A DNA stretch of 11,109 nucleotides from Methanoculleus sp. (GCA_023230425.1 JALNXI010000046.1:1-11109), one strand, 5' to 3'; counted from the first letter of the stretch, positions 1-6,630 are shown. Made by a program: numbers and translations. Notes: generated by a model from the sequence alone, not told the origin.

Positions 1-593
1 AGGCTCCGGAACGGAAGTTCAAGGAGAGCGTGGATATCACCGTCAACCTCAGGAATATCGATATGTCCCAGCCCAAGAATCGTATCGATGAGACGATTCT
101 CCTTCCGAACGGTTTTGACAACGTCAAGATCGCAGTTCTCGGGAAGGGCGATATCACCACGCAGGCAAAGGACGTGGATGTGGACCTTATCATCGGACCT
201 GAGGAGATCGAGCGGCTCGGGGGAGAACCCCGGGAAGCACGTAAAATGGCGGAAGAATACCGGTTCTTCCTTGCTGAGACGGCAATGATGCCTCTCGTCG
301 GCCGTTATCTTGGTGTCAGGCTTGGTCCGCGCGGGCGGATGCCGATGCCGGTTCCGCAGGGAATGGATATCCGGCCCATTGTCCAGCGTCTCCGGAGTTC
401 CGTGAAGATCCGGACGAAGGACAAGAAAGTCTTCCACGCAAAGGTCGGATCCGCCGGAATGGAGCCTGCGAAGATCGCTGAGAATATCGATGCGGTCCTG
501 CGGAGAGTCGAGTCCGTTCTGGAGAGCGGGACGATGAATATCCACTCGGTCTACGTGAAGACGACCATGGGGCCGGCTGTGAGGGTAGCCTGA
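1..593 (+). CDS. rpl1: 50S ribosomal protein L1 (5' partial)
   Basis: L1 binds 23S rRNA (and, in methanogens, its own mRNA leader) and forms the mobile L1 arm that handles E-site tRNA. Reading starts in frame at base 3, giving the residues APERKFKESVDITVNL; the GTG at base 30 is internal, not the start. About 196 residues are visible and archaeal L1 is usually about 210-220, so roughly 15-20 N-terminal residues lie outside the window. The conserved core is present, including VGRYLGVRLGPRGRMPMPVP and the following RSSVKIRTKDKKVFHAKVGS segment. The stop TGA (591-593) shares its last base with the ATG of L10, which implies translational coupling. L11 would be expected upstream in this gene order but is not in the window, and neither is the leader where L1 autoregulation would act. 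Confidence 0.96.
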   Translation, partial: APERKFKESVDITVNLRNIDMSQPKNRIDETILLPNGFDNVKIAVLGKGDITTQAKDVDVDLIIGPEEIERLGGEPREARKMAEEYRFFLAETAMMPLVGRYLGVRLGPRGRMPMPVPQGMDIRPIVQRLRSSVKIRTKDKKVFHAKVGSAGMEPAKIAENIDAVLRRVESVLESGTMNIHSVYVKTTMGPAVRVA

Positions 594-595
594 TG
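581..595 (+). promoter_or_regulatory. Ribosome binding site and TGATG junction for L10
   Basis: GAGGG at 581-585 lies seven bases before the ATG at 593-595, inside the end of the L1 gene. The L1 stop and L10 start overlap as TGATG (591-595). Together they fix the L10 start and suggest that ribosomes finishing L1 reinitiate on L10. Confidence 0.6.
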
Positions 596-1618
596 GCACT
601 TTACACGCAGCACCTGCCCCGGTGGAAGAAGGATGAGGTAGACGCGATCAAGCGCGGTGTCGAGGAGCACACGCTCGTCGGCGTTGTGGACATGTACGGC
701 ATCCCCGCCTCGCAGGTCCAGCATATCCGGCGGAATCTCCGTGGCACGGCGACGGTGAAGATGGCCCGGAACACGCTCATCGAGCATGCCCTCACTGAAC
801 TCGGTGGCAGCGTCGGAAGCCTGAAAGAGCACGCCGAGGGCCAGAGCGCCCTGATCTTCACGAACGCGAATCCCTTCAAACTCTTCAAGCTGCTGGAGAA
901 GACCAAGACGAAGATGGCGGCGAAGCCTGGCGAAACTGCGCCGGAGGATGTCGTCGTCCCGAAGGGTCCGACCACCTTCAAGCCCGGCCCCATTGTGGGC
1001 GAGCTTCAGCAGGTGGGCATTCCTGCGTCCATCGAGGGCGGAAAGGTCAAGATCCGGGAGACCAAGACGGTCGTGAAGAAAGGCGAGGTCATCAGTAAGA
1101 AGGTTGCCGATGCCCTCGTGAAGCTCGGTATCAAGCCGATGGATGTCGGCCTCATCCTGCAGGCCGCATACTACCGGAATACCATCTTCACGCCGGACCT
1201 CCTGGCCGTCGATGAAGAGGCCTACTACAACAACATCGTGCTTGCGACCCGGCAGGCGTTCAACCTCTCGGTCAATGCCGCCATCCCGACCCCGCTGACG
1301 ATCGGTGCGATCATTGGCAGGGCGGTTCGTGAAGCCCGGAACGTGGGCGTCGAGGCGAGCATCTACGAGAAGGATATCATCGACCTGATCATCGGACGGG
1401 CACAGCGCGAGATGCTGATCGTCGCTCTTGCGGCGGCAGATCACGGGTTCGAGCTCGATGAGGCGACCCTGAAGGCTGCTTCGGCCGCAACCGCTGCGGC
1501 ACCCGCCGCGGCCCCGGCAGCCGTTGAGGCGAAGCCCGAGGAAGAGGAGAAGGAAGAGGAGAAGAAGGAAGAGGAAGAAGAGAGCGGCATGGCCGGTCTC
1601 GGGGCCCTCTTCGGCTAA
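593..1618 (+). CDS. rpl10: 50S ribosomal protein L10 (acidic P0 homologue)
   Basis: P0/L10 is the base of the ribosomal stalk: it anchors on 23S rRNA beside L11 and carries the L12 dimers that recruit translation GTPases. The 341 residues show the full archaeal architecture: an rRNA-binding domain (about 1-105), the archaeal/eukaryal insertion (about 110-185, including KPGPIVGELQQVGIPASIEG), a helical spine for L12 dimers (about 190-285), an Ala/Pro hinge (about 285-303), a Glu/Lys tract (305-330) and the terminal SGMAGLGALFG. The ATG overlaps the L1 stop by one base. The length is normal for an archaeal P0. The last 57 bases, stop codon included, match the end of the L12 gene at 55 of 57 positions, which is more than protein conservation alone requires. 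Confidence 0.97.
   Translation: MALYTQHLPRWKKDEVDAIKRGVEEHTLVGVVDMYGIPASQVQHIRRNLRGTATVKMARNTLIEHALTELGGSVGSLKEHAEGQSALIFTNANPFKLFKLLEKTKTKMAAKPGETAPEDVVVPKGPTTFKPGPIVGELQQVGIPASIEGGKVKIRETKTVVKKGEVISKKVADALVKLGIKPMDVGLILQAAYYRNTIFTPDLLAVDEEAYYNNIVLATRQAFNLSVNAAIPTPLTIGAIIGRAVREARNVGVEASIYEKDIIDLIIGRAQREMLIVALAAADHGFELDEATLKAASAATAAAPAAAPAAVEAKPEEEEKEEEKKEEEEESGMAGLGALFG
1562..1618 (+). repeat. 57-nt direct repeat, copy 1 (end of rpl10)
   Basis: This stretch encodes the charged tract, SGMAGLGALFG and the stop. It aligns without gaps to 1906-1962. Positions 1562-1602 are 41 identical bases, 1603 differs (G versus C), 1604-1614 are identical, 1615 differs (C versus G), and the TAA is shared. 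Both differences are silent third-position changes in Gly codons. Confidence 0.95.
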
Positions 1619-1635
1619 TACTTTATTCAAAAAAA

Positions 1636-1640
1636 GGTGA
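1636..1640 (+). promoter_or_regulatory. Ribosome binding site of L12
   Basis: GGTGA, complementary to the archaeal 16S rRNA 3' end, lies seven bases before the ATG at 1648 and directly after a run of seven A residues. It decides the L12 start. The 29-nt L10-L12 spacer is AT-rich, which would keep this site unstructured. Confidence 0.65.
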
Positions 1641-1647
1641 ATACATT

Positions 1648-1962
1648 ATGGAGTATATCTACGCTGCACTGCTCCTGCACAACGCAGGCAAGGATGTAAC
1701 TGAAGAGAATGTGACCGCTGTCCTGAAGGCGGCTGACGTTGCCGTCGAGGACGTCCGCGTGAAGGCGCTCATCGCCGCACTCGAAGACGTGAACATCGAG
1801 GAGGCCATCAGCAAGGCCGCCGTCGCCCAGGTCGCCGCTGCACCCGCAGCCGCTGCCCCTGCCGCCGCTGCACCCGCAGCCGAGGAAGAGGCTGAGGAAG
1901 AGGCCAAGAAGGAAGAGGAAGAAGAGAGCGGCATGGCCGGTCTCGGCGCCCTCTTCGGGTAA
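1648..1962 (+). CDS. rpl12: 50S ribosomal protein L12 (archaeal P1 type)
   Basis: This is the acidic stalk protein: dimers bind the L10 spine and their flexible C-terminal tails contact elongation factors. The 104 residues match the usual archaeal length. Residues 1-60 (start MEYIYAALLLHNAGKDVTEE) form the dimerisation domain, 61-78 an Ala/Pro hinge, 79-94 an almost pure Glu/Lys tract, and the tail SGMAGLGALFG is the factor-binding end, identical to that of L10. The protein is unrelated in sequence to bacterial L7/L12, which supports an archaeal host. It is the third gene of the L1-L10-L12 operon, 29 nt after L10, and is followed directly by a T tract. The hinge-coding DNA is itself repetitive: an Ala/Pro-coding unit around 1840-1860 recurs around 1864-1880. 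Confidence 0.97.
   Translation: MEYIYAALLLHNAGKDVTEENVTAVLKAADVAVEDVRVKALIAALEDVNIEEAISKAAVAQVAAAPAAAAPAAAAPAAEEEAEEEAKKEEEEESGMAGLGALFG
1906..1962 (+). repeat. 57-nt direct repeat, copy 2 (end of rpl12)
   Basis: This is the partner of 1562-1618. Mismatches fall at 1947 and 1959, both silent. The repeat unit covers the Lys/Glu tract, the conserved tail and the stop codon. Sequence similarity ends right after the TAA. Confidence 0.95.
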
Positions 1963-1976
1963 ACTTTTTTTCTTTC
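1963..1976 (+). terminator. T-tract terminator of the ribosomal operon
   Basis: Seven T residues (1965-1971), then C and TTT, follow the L12 stop immediately. T-rich tracts without an obligatory hairpin are the usual intrinsic termination signal for archaeal RNA polymerase. The next gene is on the opposite strand, so termination is expected here. Confidence 0.7.
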
Positions 1977-2220
1977 GCCGGCGGTTGGCCGGTTTCTCAC
2001 CGATCTGTGAAAGCAATCCTTCTGAGAGTTCCTCTCGTTGATGTAGCCTGAAGCATCAGGCATCGCGGTGCCTTTCCAGCCTGACGTTCCTTCTGAAAAA
2101 TGTCGGTTTTAAGCGTTCACACATGAAGGTATGGAGCGGCTGAGCCGGGCCTCTTTTCGAGGACCTTGCTGCCCTCGCCGGGTCTGAAAAAGGGTCGGGT
2201 TGTCATCAGGTCTACGGCAG
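1977..2220. other. Noncoding stretch between convergent units
   Basis: About 240 bases separate the L12 terminator from the stop of the convergent surface-protein gene. I see no convincing gene or tRNA. It holds one small perfect hairpin (2046-2061), two A5 runs that would be T tracts on the minus strand (2096-2100 and 2187-2191), and two copies of CCTTCTGA (around 2018 and 2089). The minus-strand T5 at 2187-2191, about 30 nt past the surface-protein stop, is a weak terminator candidate for that gene. Confidence 0.5.
2046..2061. other. Small hairpin, 6-bp stem with AGCA loop
   Basis: GCCTGA (2046-2051) and TCAGGC (2056-2061) pair perfectly around a four-base AGCA loop. It sits about 85 bases past the L12 stop. 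A stem of this size is compatible with an mRNA 3'-end structure, but it also occurs by chance in GC-rich DNA. No function can be assigned. Confidence 0.3.
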
Positions 2221-4002
2221 TCAGAGCGCCTCGAACCAGACGTCCCGGAGGCCGACGTTGTACTGGGCGATGAAGAGAGCGTCGCCGACCTCGATCACGC
2301 CGTTCGCGTGGGCGTCGGTCTTTTTAAACCGGTCGGTGCCGGGGACGGGTTTCTCCCGGAGTCCCACGACCTGCTGGAGGACGGTGAGGGTGTCGGCCTG
2401 GTTGACCCTGCCGTCTTCGTTCGCATCGCCGAAGAGGACCGGGGTGACCTTGATGTAGCCGGGCTTTGTGCAGGTCTCCGTGCCACCGTTCACCGAGAGC
2501 GTGACGGTGTGGTTGCCCGGGGCGGTGTAGGTGTAGACCGGGTTCCGTTCACTGGAGATGTTGTCGTCACCGAAGTCCCAGAGCCACACGGCCGGATCTC
2601 CTGTGGAAGTGTCGGTGAAGGTGATCACGAGCGGGGCGGTGCCCTTTTGGGGTTCGGCCGTGAACGCCGCGACAGGCAACCCCGTCCCCCCGATGACTGA
2701 GTAGCCGCTCATCGCCTTGTCGGAGGTGAGGGCGTTCGTCCAGGCGACCATATCATCGCCGTTATTGGAGTTCCTGCAGTATCCGTAGACGCTGAAGGCA
2801 GCAAACGACTTCAGGTTCTCGAAGGTATAATTGATCCGGACCGCACCCCGGTTCTTGAGGGTTTCGTTCGGCCGGAGGACGCCGGCATTAAGATCGATGA
2901 ACATGAGACGGAAGGCGTTCTCCGCGTTACTCATGTCCTGGCCTGCGTAGAGAGGGTAATCCGCCGCATTCCCGGTTGGCTTCCAGATCTGCGGGCCGTA
3001 GATGAAGTCATCCTTCGTGAAGGTCTCGTTGAGGGAGACGGGCTGGTAGGTCACATTGTCGAGGGAAGGGGCCCGGTTTCGCTGGGGGTTCGGTGTCCAG
3101 GTATAGCCGTCTGCCGTGACGTGGAGTTTGAAGCTGTCAGGGATTGTCCTGTTGACGGCGACCATGAGGATGATCTCGTCCTCGTAGCCCTTCCCACCAG
3201 AGTCGGTGGCATAAAGGGTGCCGCTCTGGTTCTCAGAGACCGTCACCTGGCCACAGTTCACGACCGGGTCGGTGGAGATGTGGAGGGCGTTGAGGCCGCG
3301 GTTGACGCCTTCGAACCTGATGTTATAGGTGTTGTTACCAAAAGCATTGTACTTTACGCCAGCATTGTTTGCAACTTTCACAAAGATGTTGTTGTATCCC
3401 GGTAGGACGGAAGGGCCGGCTGGATCAGTTGTGGTGATGAAGTCTGTCTTCATCCCGGAGTCGCTTCCGCTGTCGCTGGTGGCGGTGAGGTTTGCCTTGT
3501 ACTGGAGACCAATATCATTAGCCAATGGGTAGACCGGGCTCTGAACGGGCTCATATGAGCCAACGGCGGCATGATGGCGGTATTTATCTCGATAACCCTC
3601 GTCGTCATAAGCCCCCCGTCCCGGACCAACGTTCCAATAATCGCGATAGTCCGCCGGATAATAAAAATCTGTTGTGGTTCTCCGTGCTGCAGAGATCGAG
3701 GTTTGTTTGGTCTCATCTGTTTTTGTTGGTGTTGTCAGTGTATCTGGAGTTCGTTCAGGAGGTACCGTTTCATTAAGGGGTTCATGCACAACCACCATCA
3801 ACTCGGGCGTAGATTCACGAATCTCGAGGCTGGCTTCATATGGGATACCGCTCCCGCTCACCGCTCCGATTCCCATCTCTTCTGCCTCTGCGTTTGCTAC
3901 CAAGAATCCTCCTGCAAGGACGAGAAGTACCATCACTAACGTCACTAAAGTAAAATTTCCCTTGAGTCGTGTCTTTATAGTTAATTGCGGTTTCCCTTTC
4001 AT
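2221..4002 (-). CDS. Secreted surface protein with PKD and dockerin-like domains
   Basis: The ATG at 4002 gives 593 residues: a basic N-terminus, then a hydrophobic signal segment (about 17-36, TLVTLVMVLLVLAGGFLVAN), so the product is exported. An in-frame GTG at 4035 would add 11 residues; the ATG is preferred because it puts the signal segment closer to the start. Residues 40-110 are a Ser/Thr/Pro-rich linker and about 113-153 is rich in Tyr, Asp and Arg. A large middle region (about 165-430) contains no domain I can name. A PKD domain follows (442-520, WDFGD at 475-479), then two dockerin-like calcium loops (GDANEDGRVNQAD at 525-537; TDAHANGVIEVGD at 562-574, the second with His in place of the usual Asp/Asn). 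About eleven N-glycosylation sequons fit an archaeal cell-surface glycoprotein. There is no C-terminal membrane anchor. A role in adhesion or envelope structure is inference. Confidence 0.85.
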   Translation of the reverse strand: MKGKPQLTIKTRLKGNFTLVTLVMVLLVLAGGFLVANAEAEEMGIGAVSGSGIPYEASLEIRESTPELMVVVHEPLNETVPPERTPDTLTTPTKTDETKQTSISAARRTTTDFYYPADYRDYWNVGPGRGAYDDEGYRDKYRHHAAVGSYEPVQSPVYPLANDIGLQYKANLTATSDSGSDSGMKTDFITTTDPAGPSVLPGYNNIFVKVANNAGVKYNAFGNNTYNIRFEGVNRGLNALHISTDPVVNCGQVTVSENQSGTLYATDSGGKGYEDEIILMVAVNRTIPDSFKLHVTADGYTWTPNPQRNRAPSLDNVTYQPVSLNETFTKDDFIYGPQIWKPTGNAADYPLYAGQDMSNAENAFRLMFIDLNAGVLRPNETLKNRGAVRINYTFENLKSFAAFSVYGYCRNSNNGDDMVAWTNALTSDKAMSGYSVIGGTGLPVAAFTAEPQKGTAPLVITFTDTSTGDPAVWLWDFGDDNISSERNPVYTYTAPGNHTVTLSVNGGTETCTKPGYIKVTPVLFGDANEDGRVNQADTLTVLQQVVGLREKPVPGTDRFKKTDAHANGVIEVGDALFIAQYNVGLRDVWFEAL

Positions 4003-4093
4003 GTTATTCCACGTTGCGCTATCGTTCCCGGGCACTCTGGTTTCTCAATTTCATGATTACTCTGATGCCTAAAATAAGTCTTCTCTGGATCAG

Positions 4094-4101
4094 TATTATA
4101 A
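4094..4101 (-). promoter_or_regulatory. Candidate TATA box of the surface-protein gene
   Basis: On the minus strand this reads TTATAATA, in an AT-rich stretch upstream of the ATG at 4002. Transcription starting about 25 nt downstream would begin near 4072 and leave a leader of roughly 70 nt. The call rests on sequence likeness and position only. Confidence 0.4.
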
Positions 4102-4312
4102 CTGGAGGAATTAACTGGACAATAATCGGAGTAAAACCCTGCCCGCCTGGTACCTTTGTATTGCTTTATCCGCATTTGCTGAGTTAATCAGCCTGATCAG
4201 TACAAAAATGATCACGAGAGAGAAGATTTACCTCGTCTCTATCACACCACATACCCGGATGCCGGTCCCGCCGGTGAGCTCCTGCCTGCCGCAGGGCAGC
4301 CGGACAGGGAAC

Positions 4313-4329
4313 GTGCCGCTTCCCGGCAC
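4313..4329 (-). terminator. Hairpin downstream of hypF (possible 3'-end structure)
   Basis: A perfect 6-bp GC-rich stem (GTGCCG with CGGCAC) closes a five-base loop about 40 nt past the hypF stop. No T run follows directly; the nearest minus-strand T run is at 4204-4208. It may be an mRNA 3'-end stabiliser rather than a terminator. Confidence 0.3.
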
Positions 4330-4365
4330 TGAAGGAGAGCTTTCGTTCGGATATCCCAGGCCCCC

Positions 4366-6573
4366 TCACCCCTCCACGCTCCCCCCATACACCACCTGCC
4401 CGAAGCTGATGCACCCGTCCCCGAGCGGATACTCCCGGTTCACAACCACCTCAAGCCCGGCGGCGCGAACCTCACCGATGATCGTCTCCCGGATCGCCCG
4501 ATTGTAAGCCACCCCGCCCGAGAGCGCCACCTGGGGGATCCCCCACTCCTGTGCCGCCCGGACGGCCATCGCAGCGACCCCCCGGGCAAGGTTGTACTGG
4601 AACGACGCGGCGATGTCCGCCCGCCGCTCCCCGGCGGCCATCCGCCGGTACGCCTCTGCAAGGAGCGACCGGGTTGCGAAGACCTCGCAGTCCCCGTCGC
4701 GCAGAAACTCAAGGTCCCAGGCCGCCGCCCTCCCGGCGCATGCCGCCGACTCAAGTTTCATCGCCGGTTCGCCGTCGTAGGTCCGCTCCCGGCAGATACC
4801 GAGGAGGGCTGCGGCGGCGTCCAGCACCCGGCCGGTGCTCGATGTGGCGGCGACGTTTAACCCCCGCTCCACCTGCCTCGTGAGAACCGCGAGTTCGATA
4901 TCGCTCCAGCCCCTTGATGCGAGCAGGTCCCGGACCCCCGATGTCGGCAGGATCCCATACAGCATCCGCTCCGGGAACCGGGTGGCGAGGTCGCCGCCCG
5001 GCATCGGGACAACCTCGAGATGGGCGACCCGGTCGAGGTGGGGAACCTGCCCGGCAAAGACCTCACCGCCCCAGACCGTGCCGTCGTCGCCGTAGCCCAC
5101 ACCGTCGATCGCGATCCCGATGCACTCCTCCCGGGTCGTGGCGGCGATATGCGCCCGGTGGTGCTGGACGGCGACGAGTTCCGCCCCGGTCTCCGCGGCA
5201 ACCTCTCGGGCATACCGGGTGGAGAGGAACTGCGGGTGGAGGTCGTGTACGATCCGGTCATACTGGGCGCCGACAAGCCCCCCGATCTTCTCCGCTGTCT
5301 CCTGCAGGTAGGCGAGGGTCCCGGGGTTCCGGACGTTTCCCACATGGGGCGATGTGATGCAGAACCCGTTACGGTATACAGAGATATTCGCGTTCAACTC
5401 CGGGCCAACCCCGAGGATGCACCGATCCCCGAGGTCGATCGCTGTCCGTTTTGGGGCAAGGCCCCTCGATAAGCGTATGATGTAGCCGTCCCGGACGACC
5501 GAGTCGTCGCACCGGTTGATGATCCGGCGGTTGTGGGTGAGGATGTAGTCCACCTGCCCTGAGAGCCGGTCGAGGGCGACCGCGAGGTCGGTGATCATCG
5601 GGTAACCCGGCAGGTTCGCGCTCGTCATGATGAGAAGCAGGTGGGCGAGGTTCGCAAAGAGGAGGTGGTGCAGCCCGGTGTAAGGAAGCATGCACCCGAT
5701 GGTGTGGAGGTTCGAGATCGCCGGATGGGACGTGGGGTCCCGCTTTGCGAGCACCACGATCGGCCGTTCCCGCGAGTGGAGGATCCGCCGGTCTTCATCT
5801 GATACTATCGCGATCCGTTCCACCTCTTCGGGGGTCGCCATCACCGCGAGGGGCTGCTCCGTCCGGCCCAGACGGTGTTTCAGAACGCCTGCCGCCTCTT
5901 CGGTGCAGGCGATATGAAACCCCCCGATCCCCCGGATGGCGACGATCGAGCCCGCATCGAGGAGGGCCGCCGCCTCCCGGACGGGATCGCCCTCGACCTG
6001 CGTCCCGTCAGCCCGGATCAGGGTGAGGTGCGGCCCGCAGGCGGCACAGGCGATCGTCTGGGCATGGTGGCGCCGACACGACGGGTCAGTATACTCGCTC
6101 CCGCAGACAGCACACATAGGAAACGCCGCCATGGAAGTGCGTTCCCGGTCGTAGGGAGTGGTGTTGATGATGCTGTACCGGGGGCCGCAGTTGACGCAGG
6201 ATGTGGCCCAGTAACCCTCGTACCGCCCACCCGGTGTAAAGATATCGACGATACAGTCGTCACAGGTGGCGACGTCGGCCGGGATGAACCCTGAGAGGTT
6301 CCCGGAACCGCTCTCAAGGATAGTAAACGTATCGGGTGCGCCGCCGCGCAGGTTCCGGACATCTACGGAATCTATATGAGATAACGGCGTTCCCCGGGAA
6401 ACGGCCGCCAGGAACTCTTCAAAGCGTTCTCCGAAGGCATGGATCTCCACCTCGCTCCCGAGATTCTTGACGGTCCCGGTGATTCCGAATTTCTGGGCCT
6501 TAGCGTAGACAAAGGGACGAAACCCGACCCCCTGAACGATGCCCCGGATGATGATGGTGCCACGTGTACGCAT
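4366..6573 (-). CDS. hypF: Carbamoyltransferase HypF, [NiFe]-hydrogenase maturation
   Basis: HypF uses carbamoyl phosphate and ATP to form carbamoyl-adenylate and passes the carbamoyl group to the C-terminal Cys of HypE, the first step to the cyanide ligands of the [NiFe] hydrogenase iron. All four modules are present in 735 residues, a normal length: an acylphosphatase domain (about 5-90, GIVQGVGFRPF with Arg19, and Asn37), two C-X2-C-X18-C-X2-C zinc fingers (Cys104/107/126/129 and 154/157/176/179), a YrdC-like domain (about 195-380, TSAN at 317-320) and a Kae1-like transferase domain (about 385-735, HHRAH at 471-475, DGVGYGDDGTVWGGE, ALSGGVAYNR). In the YrdC motif the line reads LGRTEQPLAVM where bacterial HypF has Lys before the Pro; I take this as clade variation. 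The ATG at 6573 lacks a Shine-Dalgarno sequence and lies about 29 nt from a TATA-like element, so the mRNA is probably leaderless. No other hyp gene is in the window. Confidence 0.97.
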   Translation of the reverse strand: MRTRGTIIIRGIVQGVGFRPFVYAKAQKFGITGTVKNLGSEVEIHAFGERFEEFLAAVSRGTPLSHIDSVDVRNLRGGAPDTFTILESGSGNLSGFIPADVATCDDCIVDIFTPGGRYEGYWATSCVNCGPRYSIINTTPYDRERTSMAAFPMCAVCGSEYTDPSCRRHHAQTIACAACGPHLTLIRADGTQVEGDPVREAAALLDAGSIVAIRGIGGFHIACTEEAAGVLKHRLGRTEQPLAVMATPEEVERIAIVSDEDRRILHSRERPIVVLAKRDPTSHPAISNLHTIGCMLPYTGLHHLLFANLAHLLLIMTSANLPGYPMITDLAVALDRLSGQVDYILTHNRRIINRCDDSVVRDGYIIRLSRGLAPKRTAIDLGDRCILGVGPELNANISVYRNGFCITSPHVGNVRNPGTLAYLQETAEKIGGLVGAQYDRIVHDLHPQFLSTRYAREVAAETGAELVAVQHHRAHIAATTREECIGIAIDGVGYGDDGTVWGGEVFAGQVPHLDRVAHLEVVPMPGGDLATRFPERMLYGILPTSGVRDLLASRGWSDIELAVLTRQVERGLNVAATSSTGRVLDAAAALLGICRERTYDGEPAMKLESAACAGRAAAWDLEFLRDGDCEVFATRSLLAEAYRRMAAGERRADIAASFQYNLARGVAAMAVRAAQEWGIPQVALSGGVAYNRAIRETIIGEVRAAGLEVVVNREYPLGDGCISFGQVVYGGSVEG

Positions 6574-6598
6574 CGAAAAATCAGCAAAAATTTATGGA

Positions 6599-6605
6599 GT
6601 TATAC
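6599..6605. promoter_or_regulatory. Central TATA-like element of a divergent promoter
   Basis: GTTATAC (GTATAAC on the minus strand) is centred at 6602. That is 29 bases from the hypF start codon at 6573 and 29 from the TTG of the plus-strand gene at 6631, the spacing expected for leaderless archaeal transcripts in both directions. Alternative AT-rich elements are ATATAATA at 6610-6617 (plus) and ATAAATTT at 6588-6595 (minus). The gap is only 57 bp, so the two genes must share control DNA. Which element is used cannot be settled from sequence. Confidence 0.45.
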
Positions 6606-6630
6606 AACGATATAATAATAGGGTATCGCA

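Larger units (their letters stand above)
4003..4365. other. Intergenic region between hypF and the surface-protein gene
   Basis: This 363-nt gap contains no ORF that I believe. Its left half (about 4036-4220) is AT-rich and holds the surface-protein promoter candidate. Its right half is GC-rich and lies just past the hypF stop; it carries two small stems, CTGCC/GGCAG (4282-4286 with 4295-4299) and GTGCCG/CGGCAC (4313-4318 with 4324-4329). An A5 run at 4204-4208 reads as T5 on the minus strand and could end the hypF transcript. The two genes point the same way, but the spacing and separate promoter argue against an operon. Confidence 0.55.

Noticed and set aside
30..32. GTG at 30 as the L1 start
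   Set aside because: In-frame codons before it encode typical L1 residues, so the gene starts left of the window.
551..1630. Long minus-strand open frame (359 codons) opposite rpl10
   Set aside because: It is fully antisense to a certain ribosomal protein gene. Its Leu/Gly/Arg-rich product follows from the GC-rich codon pattern and has no recognisable domain.
1976..1983. CGCCGGCG palindrome after the L12 terminator
   Set aside because: An 8-base GC palindrome is expected by chance in this composition and lies after the T tract.
2036..2065. Possible C/D-box small RNA (TTGATGTA then CTGA)
   Set aside because: The C-like box is imperfect, and the D-like CTGA is part of the hairpin stem and too close for a guide.
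2200..2700. Plus-strand open frame (166 codons) at the end of the surface-protein gene
   Set aside because: It is antisense to the PKD and dockerin coding region, whose motifs are clear on the minus strand.
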